Positions 58,923-64,000 of a stretch of 64,000 bases of DNA are shown here, one piece after another. The position numbers were made by a program, and so were the translations under genes. The notes under the pieces were generated by a model. It ran no database searches. It saw only the letters and a list, made by a program, of their open reading frames with translations, and was not told the origin of the DNA. This DNA is from UBA1351 sp963677885 (GTDB lineage: Bacteria; Bacillota; Clostridia; Lachnospirales; Vallitaleaceae), in assembly GCA_963677885.1 (NCBI GenBank), contig OY782500.1, forward strand, positions 4,650,001 through 4,714,000, read 5' to 3'. How positions within the stretch are numbered: position 1 is the first letter of the stretch; each line of letters starts with the position of its first letter.

Positions 58923-61151
58923 ATGGAAAAGAATTGGAATGGTTTTAATCTTGGAGAGTGGACAGAGGAAATTGGTGTCAGAGACTTCATCGTCGATAAT
59001 TATGAGCCTTATGACGGCCAAGGGGACTTCCTTTGCGGTCCCACTGAGAGGACCAGGCAGGTCTATGACATCTATGAAAATCTAAGACAGCAGGAACTCA
59101 GACAAAATGGTGTTCTCAATGTGGATACGGAGACGGTATCCTCTCTATTAACCTTTGCACCTGGCTACATAGACAAGGATCATGAACTTATAGTCGGTCT
59201 TCAGACAGATGAGCCTTTAAAACGTGCCGTTAATCCCTTTGGTGGTATCCGTATGGCTAGAACTGCCTGTGAGGCTTATGGTTACAAACTGTCAGAAAAG
59301 GTTGAAAATGAATTCGCCTATAAGACAACCCATAATGATGGTGTTTTTCGTGTTTATAATGAAGACATGAAAACGGCCAGACGTTTAGGGATTATTACCG
59401 GCCTTCCTGATGCTTATGGCAGAGGCCGCATCATCGGTGATTATCGAAGGATTGCCCTATACGGAGTGGACCGATTGATTCAAGACAAAAAAAATGATCA
59501 AAACAGGATGAATCAAGGCCCTATGACAGAGGATAGTATCCGCTTACTGGAAGAAATTCATAGACAGATTGATTTTTTAGGTAAGCTTAAAAATATGGCC
59601 TCAGCTTATGATATTGATATCAGTGGTCCGGCAGAGACTGCGAGGCAAGCGATTCAATGGACCTACTTTGGTTACCTGGCTGCAGTTAAAGAGCAGAACG
59701 GAGCAGCCATGAGTCTTGGAAGAATGAGTAATTTCTTTGATATATATATAGAAAGAGATATGAAGGCTGGACTTCTTGATGAAGCTGGAGCTCAGGAACT
59801 GATTGATGATTTTGTCATTAAGCTTCGCCTTGTCAGACAGTTAAGAACGCCTGAATATAATGAGCTTTTTGCAGGAGACCCAAACTGGATTACTGAGGTT
59901 ATTGGTGGTATCGGTGAAGATGGAAGACATATGGTAACCAAAACTTCCTATAGAATGCTGCAAACCCTCTATAACCTGTCACCGGCACCGGAGCCTAACC
60001 TGACCGTCCTTTGGTCAGAAAGATTACCTAAGCCTTTTAAAGAGTTTTGTGCAGGGATTTCCATTAATACAGACTCTATCCAATATGAAAACGATGAATT
60101 GATGCGCCCCTCTTATGGCGATGATTACGGTATTGCCTGTTGTGTGTCTGCTATGCGAATTGGCCAGGAGATGCAGTATTTTGGTGCCAGATGTAACATG
60201 CCTAAAGTTCTGCTTTTAGCCCTCAATGGTGGAAAAGAGGAAATGAAGGGCCTTGAACTTGGTCCCCAGATGGAGGCTTTTCCAGAGGAAGTCCTGGATT
60301 ATGACCAGGTTGTGGAACGCTTTAATATTTACCAGGCATGGCTCAGTAAGTTATATGTTAATACCATGAATGTCATTCACAGAATGCATGACAAATACGC
60401 CTATGAAAAGACCCAAATGGCCCTTCACGATACCTATGTGAAACGGTATATGGCCTTTGGAATGGCCGGTTTATCTGTTATGGCAGATTCCCTAAGTGCC
60501 ATTAAATACGCCAAAGTTACACCGATTAAAGATGAAAGAGGCATTATTTGCGACTTTAAGATAGAGGGAGACTTTCCAAAATTCGGTAACAATGATGACC
60601 GGGTTGATGCACTGGCTGCATCTATCACCGAAGACTTCCATAATGAACTGAAAAAACATGAATCCTACAGGGATGCAGAACATACCTTAAGTATATTGAC
60701 CATCACTTCCAATGTGGTTTATGGTAAAAAAACTGGTACTACACCTGACGGACGTAAGGCCGGTCAGCCATTTGCACCGGGAGCCAATCCTATGCATGGA
60801 AGAGACACCAGTGGAGCCCTTGCCTCCCTTGAATCTGTTGCCAAGATCCCTTATGACTGCTGTAGAGACGGGGTTTCCTGTACCTTTAGTATTCATCCAA
60901 AGGCCCTTGGAAAAAATGATGGCAATAAGGTAGGTAACCTGATTGGTATTCTTGACGGATATTTTTCAAAGCCAGCTCACCACTTAAACGTTAATGTCTT
61001 AAGTCCTGAAACCCTTAAAGATGCCATGGACCATCCTGAGTCCTATCCGAATTTAACCGTAAGGGTATCGGGATATGCCGTTAACTTTAACCGACTAAGC
61101 AGGGAACAGCAGCTTGAAGTTATTGCAAGAACCTATCACGCAAGTATATAA
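58923..61151 (+). CDS. pflB: Formate C-acetyltransferase (pyruvate formate-lyase)
   Basis: 742 aa, normal for PflB. The catalytic cysteine pair is in DYGIACCVSAMR near residue 403 and the glycyl-radical site in RVSGYAVNFNRL near residue 718. It splits pyruvate with CoA into acetyl-CoA and formate. Control by the ZTP riboswitch implies that its duty here is to supply formate for 10-formyl-tetrahydrofolate in purine synthesis. No pflA activase is adjacent. AAAAGGAG precedes the ATG, and purH follows 81 nt later without an evident promoter. Confidence 0.95.
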   Translation: MEKNWNGFNLGEWTEEIGVRDFIVDNYEPYDGQGDFLCGPTERTRQVYDIYENLRQQELRQNGVLNVDTETVSSLLTFAPGYIDKDHELIVGLQTDEPLKRAVNPFGGIRMARTACEAYGYKLSEKVENEFAYKTTHNDGVFRVYNEDMKTARRLGIITGLPDAYGRGRIIGDYRRIALYGVDRLIQDKKNDQNRMNQGPMTEDSIRLLEEIHRQIDFLGKLKNMASAYDIDISGPAETARQAIQWTYFGYLAAVKEQNGAAMSLGRMSNFFDIYIERDMKAGLLDEAGAQELIDDFVIKLRLVRQLRTPEYNELFAGDPNWITEVIGGIGEDGRHMVTKTSYRMLQTLYNLSPAPEPNLTVLWSERLPKPFKEFCAGISINTDSIQYENDELMRPSYGDDYGIACCVSAMRIGQEMQYFGARCNMPKVLLLALNGGKEEMKGLELGPQMEAFPEEVLDYDQVVERFNIYQAWLSKLYVNTMNVIHRMHDKYAYEKTQMALHDTYVKRYMAFGMAGLSVMADSLSAIKYAKVTPIKDERGIICDFKIEGDFPKFGNNDDRVDALAASITEDFHNELKKHESYRDAEHTLSILTITSNVVYGKKTGTTPDGRKAGQPFAPGANPMHGRDTSGALASLESVAKIPYDCCRDGVSCTFSIHPKALGKNDGNKVGNLIGILDGYFSKPAHHLNVNVLSPETLKDAMDHPESYPNLTVRVSGYAVNFNRLSREQQLEVIARTYHASI

Positions 61152-61232
61152 GTCATTTTAGGCATGGAGCCTATCACATAAGGACAAAAGAAACCATAGG
61201 ATATTAAACTTCTATAGAAGAAAAGGAGAATT

Positions 61233-62783
61233 ATGAGAGCATTAATCAGCGTATCAGACAAAACAGGAATCGTAGAATTTGCCAAAGACTTGGCAGGCCT
61301 TGGTGTTGAAATCGTTTCAACCGGTGGTACTGCAGCAAAGCTTAAAGAAGCCGGTCTTGACGTTATCGGAATCAGTGAGGTTACCGGATTTCCAGAGTGT
61401 TTGGACGGCCGAGTCAAGACCCTTGACCCACACATTCATGCAGGTATCCTTGCTATGAGATCCAATGAAGAGCATATGAAGCAGATTGCTGACCTTAAGG
61501 TGACTCCTATTGACCTGGTTGTTGTTAACCTATATCCATTTAAGGCAACAATCCTTAAAGAAGGCGTTGAACGTGAAGAAGCCATTGAGAACATTGATAT
61601 CGGTGGACCAACCATGCTTCGCTCAGCAGCTAAAAACTACCAGGATGTATCTGTTATTATTGATCCTGCTGACTATGCAGTTGTACTTTCAGAACTTCGT
61701 GCTGAAGGTAAAGTATCAGTAGATACCAACTTCTACCTAAGCTCCAAAGTATTCGAGCATACATCATCCTATGACACCATGATTGCAGATTATATGCGTA
61801 AACAGCGTGGAGCAGAGGAACTTCCTGAAACCATTACCATGACTTATGAAAAAGTTCAGGACATGCGTTACGGTGAAAATCCACATCAAAAGGCTGCCTT
61901 CTATAAAGAAATCGGCAATACAAAAGGTTTCTTAACCAATGCTGTTCAGCTACACGGTAAGGAACTATCCTTCAATAATATTAACGATACCAACGGCGCC
62001 CTTGAATTATCCAAAGAGTTTACTGAGCCAACAGTTGTTGCCTGTAAACATGCCAATCCATGTGGTGTAGGCAGTGGTGTTGATATTTATGAAGCCTATA
62101 TGAAAGCATATACTTCTGATCCAAAATCTATTTTTGGCGGTATTGTTGTAGCCAATAGAGAGGTGGATGCAAGGACTGCAGAAGAGATCAATAAAATCTT
62201 TATCGAGATCGTTGTCGCTCCATCCTATACCGAGGAAGCACTGGAGATTCTTATGAAGAAGAAGAATATCCGTGTTCTGGAACTGAAAGACATTGAAGTG
62301 AAACAACCGGATACGGCCTATGATCTTAAAAAAGTTTCCGGCGGTCTTCTTGTTCAAACAGTGGATTCAAAGCTCTTTGACGGTGAATTAGAAGTTGTGA
62401 CAGACAGAAAACCGACTGAGGCAGAACTTGCTGATCTAGAATTTGCATGGAAAATAGTAAAATATGCCAAGTCCAACGGTATTGCTATTGGTAAAAATAC
62501 CCAGTCTCTTGGTGTTGGACCTGGACAGGTTAACAGGATTTGGGCAGCTAATCAAGCTATTGATCATGCTATTGAAGCACTTGGTGCAGATGTACTTAAG
62601 GGTGCGGCTCTTGCTTCAGATGCCTTCTTCCCATTCTCTGATGTTGTTGAATCTGCAGCGGCAGCAGGAATTAAGTGTATCATTCAACCAGGTGGTTCCA
62701 TGAGAGACCAGGAATCCATAGATGCATGTAACAAATATGGTATTGCCATGGTATTCACTGGCATGAGACACTTCAGACATTAG
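61233..62783 (+). CDS. purH: Bifunctional AICAR formyltransferase / IMP cyclohydrolase
   Basis: 516 aa, standard PurH. The N-terminal IMP cyclohydrolase domain (1-195) starts RALISVSDKTGIVEFAKDL and has STGGTAAKL, EVTGFPECLDGRVKTLDP and IDIGGPTMLRSAAKN. The C-terminal formyltransferase has RYGENPHQKAAFY near residue 212, CKHANPCGVG near residue 272 (catalytic Lys-His) and the final DAFFPFSDVVE and QPGGSMRDQE. It uses 10-formyl-tetrahydrofolate on AICAR (ZMP), the very ligand class sensed by the riboswitch upstream. AAAAGGAG precedes the ATG. Confidence 0.97.
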   Translation: MRALISVSDKTGIVEFAKDLAGLGVEIVSTGGTAAKLKEAGLDVIGISEVTGFPECLDGRVKTLDPHIHAGILAMRSNEEHMKQIADLKVTPIDLVVVNLYPFKATILKEGVEREEAIENIDIGGPTMLRSAAKNYQDVSVIIDPADYAVVLSELRAEGKVSVDTNFYLSSKVFEHTSSYDTMIADYMRKQRGAEELPETITMTYEKVQDMRYGENPHQKAAFYKEIGNTKGFLTNAVQLHGKELSFNNINDTNGALELSKEFTEPTVVACKHANPCGVGSGVDIYEAYMKAYTSDPKSIFGGIVVANREVDARTAEEINKIFIEIVVAPSYTEEALEILMKKKNIRVLELKDIEVKQPDTAYDLKKVSGGLLVQTVDSKLFDGELEVVTDRKPTEAELADLEFAWKIVKYAKSNGIAIGKNTQSLGVGPGQVNRIWAANQAIDHAIEALGADVLKGAALASDAFFPFSDVVESAAAAGIKCIIQPGGSMRDQESIDACNKYGIAMVFTGMRHFRH

Positions 62784-62935
62784 AATAAAAAGTATTAAAA
62801 TTTCGAAAAAACACTTGTTAAGTTTGTACATATATGGTAAATTATATTCATAGCTAGTCATCCCTTCTAGTGCGCCAGCACATTTAATGACTAGACTATA
62901 ACCCTTATTAATTATTTATACTCCCCTCATCAATG

Positions 62936-62961
62936 AAAAAAAGACTGAAAAGTCTTTTTTT
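62936..62961 (+). terminator. Rho-independent terminator after purH
   Basis: AAAAAAAGACT, loop GAAA, AGTCTTTTTTT: an 11-bp perfect stem with T at the end. The 150 bases between purH and this stem contain nothing else I can support. Confidence 0.87.
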
Positions 62962-63014
62962 CTATTTTATCCACTTTTTCTTATCTAAATATTGATTGTA
63001 ATATTCTCATACCG

Positions 63015-63043
63015 TTTTCAAGAATTTTCATGTATGATATAAT
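63015..63043 (+). promoter_or_regulatory. Promoter of the fRMsr-M16 peptidase genes
   Basis: TTTTCA (63015-63020), 17-bp spacer, TATAAT (63038-63043). Confidence 0.62.
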
Positions 63044-63056
63044 AGTGAAACATATG

Positions 63057-63100
63057 TTAACTGGCATGAGAAGCCCTAATTTGCCAGGGAGGTCAGTTAA
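63057..63100 (+). promoter_or_regulatory. Leader with two mutually exclusive stem-loops
   Basis: TTAACTG (63057-63063) can pair with CAGTTAA (63094-63100), or CTGGCA (63061-63066) with TGCCAG (63082-63087). They share the CTG, so only one can form. The element begins about 14 nt after the -10 box and ends 28 nt before the start codon. It does not match a riboswitch I know. Confidence 0.45.
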
Positions 63101-63127
63101 GAGAATTAACCATGAATGGAGATATAC

Positions 63128-63622
63128 ATGTTCAATATCGATTCCTTTAAAGAACTCAAAAAAGAAGAATATTACGAGTCTCTCCTTTTTTTTGCCAAAG
63201 GGCTAATGGAAGGTGAAAGAGACCTAATTGCCAACTTATCCAATATATCAAGTTTGCTGATTCATACCATGTCGGATATTAACTGGTCAGGTTTTTACCT
63301 CATGAAAGAAGGGGAACTTGTTCTGGGTCCCTTTGGTGGTAAACCGGCCTGTATTCGGATTCAGGTTGGAGCCGGTGTCTGTGGTACCTGTGTTGAAACC
63401 GGTCAAGTACAGCTGGTTCCTGATGTACATGCTTTTCCAGGCCACATTGCCTGTGATGGCGATACCAATTCAGAAATTGTTTTACCTATAGAAATAGATG
63501 GCAAGGTAGTTGGGGTTCTGGATATAGACAGTCCGGTCCTTAACCGTTTTGACCAAGAAGACCAAGAAAACTTAAGTCAATTGGTGTCCATGATTGTAGA
63601 TGCCTGTGACTGGGAGGTGTAA
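63128..63622 (+). CDS. Free L-methionine (R)-S-oxide reductase (GAF domain)
   Basis: 164 aa from the ATG at 63128, with TGGAGATA before it; an in-frame ATG at 63116 would put that site inside the gene. It is a GAF-fold enzyme: NWSGFYLMKEGELVLGPFGG near residue 55 and the diagnostic cysteines in GVCGTCVETGQ near residue 85 and HAFPGHIACDGDTNSEIVLP near residue 107. It reduces free methionine-R-sulfoxide using thioredoxin. It complements msrA at 56448. It ends 1 nt before the peptidase gene. Confidence 0.92.
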   Translation: MFNIDSFKELKKEEYYESLLFFAKGLMEGERDLIANLSNISSLLIHTMSDINWSGFYLMKEGELVLGPFGGKPACIRIQVGAGVCGTCVETGQVQLVPDVHAFPGHIACDGDTNSEIVLPIEIDGKVVGVLDIDSPVLNRFDQEDQENLSQLVSMIVDACDWEV

Positions 63623-63623
63623 G

Positions 63624-64000
63624 ATGAATTACCGATTAATAGAACAAAGAGAACTACCTGATATTCAGGGAACCGGCTATGTATACGAGCATAACAAAAC
63701 CAAAGCACGGGTTTGCTTCATGATCACAGATGATGAGAATAAGACTTTTTCCATCAGTTTTAGGACGCCACCATGGGATGACACAGGTCTCCCTCATATT
63801 TTGGAACACTCTGTCCTTTGCGGCTCCAGAAAATACCCTATTAAGGACCCCTTTATTGAACTGGCAAAAGGTTCCCTAAATACCTTCCTTAATGCTATTA
63901 CCTATTCAGACAAGACTATGTATCCGGTAGCTAGCGTCAATGATACAGACTTTCACAACCTCATGGATGTGTATCTAGATGCTGTATTCTATCCCAATAT
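63624..64000 (+). CDS. M16C family zinc peptidase (PreP/insulinase-like), cut by the window end
   Basis: The ATG at 63624 follows GGGAGGTGTAAG, which overlaps the end of the preceding gene. About 125 residues are visible: MNYRLIEQRELPDIQGTGYV, then RTPPWDDTGLPHILEHSVLC with the inverted zinc motif HILEH, SRKYPIKDPFIELAKGSLNT, and NAITYSDKTMYPVAS. This is the N-terminus of the long (about 970 aa) M16C presequence-protease family. In bacteria such proteins degrade peptides in the cytoplasm. The rest, including the second zinc Glu, lies outside the window. Confidence 0.9.
   Translation, partial: MNYRLIEQRELPDIQGTGYVYEHNKTKARVCFMITDDENKTFSISFRTPPWDDTGLPHILEHSVLCGSRKYPIKDPFIELAKGSLNTFLNAITYSDKTMYPVASVNDTDFHNLMDVYLDAVFYPN

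Overview
The window is a stretch of an anaerobic, low-to-medium-GC Firmicute chromosome. It is most probably a nitrogen-fixing member of the Clostridia (Lachnospirales or a relative); the genus cannot be fixed from the sequence. The reasons are Firmicute-type Shine-Dalgarno sites (AGGAGG) and sigma-A promoters, a nif cluster with nifI1/nifI2 between nifH and nifD, a ZTP riboswitch before pflB, PurBox-type operators, SLH-domain secreted proteins and an agr/LytTR-like signalling module. No rRNA or tRNA gene, CRISPR array, transposase or phage gene was seen.

Layout. (1) 1-4849: anaerobic purine (urate-type) degradation genes: a cut C-terminal fragment, ygeY, ygeW, carbamate kinase and guanine deaminase, followed at 5045 by a MarR-type regulator with a fused unknown domain and a 23-bp palindrome on its own promoter. 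(2) 6413-24625: a myo-inositol regulon: ABC importer, dehydrogenase, LacI regulator, then iolC, a CoA-acylating aldehyde dehydrogenase, iolJ, iolB, iolD, iolE, iolG, ending in four genes of a biotin-dependent Na+-pumping acyl-CoA decarboxylase. Four near-identical LacI operators mark the two main promoters. My reading is that malonate semialdehyde is made into malonyl-CoA and then decarboxylated to acetyl-CoA with Na+ export, instead of by the usual IolA. (3) 24626-33523: an AT-rich accessory region with a broken sigma-factor gene, a three-gene histidine-kinase/membrane-protein/LytTR system, a broken small secreted-peptide gene, and two large exported proteins (SLH plus peptidoglycan-binding; copper-amine-oxidase-like plus inactive transglutaminase-like). 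(4) 33568-37618: a fucose-isomerase-like gene (minus strand) sharing a leader element with the aldehyde dehydrogenase gene, a lipoprotein and an AI-2E-family membrane protein. (5) 37994-49592: a compact Mo-nitrogenase cluster (nifH I1 I2 D K E N B, a 2Fe-2S ferredoxin, modA, modB, nifV) behind a strong leader terminator. nifV is cut short at the edge of a 188-bp palindromic element. (6) 50022-56921: an EFR1 flavodoxin-ferredoxin, two chemotaxis receptors, a GNAT-EAL fusion, msrA. (7) 57097-64000: purine/one-carbon genes: PurBox-controlled NCS2 permease, ZTP-riboswitch-controlled pflB-purH, free-methionine-sulfoxide reductase, and the start of an M16 peptidase.

Together the genes describe an anaerobe that uses purines and inositol, fixes N2 and links formate supply to purine synthesis. 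The least expected features are the inositol-to-Na+-pump route, the covarying 43-bp leader repeats, and the palindromic element at the truncated end of nifV.
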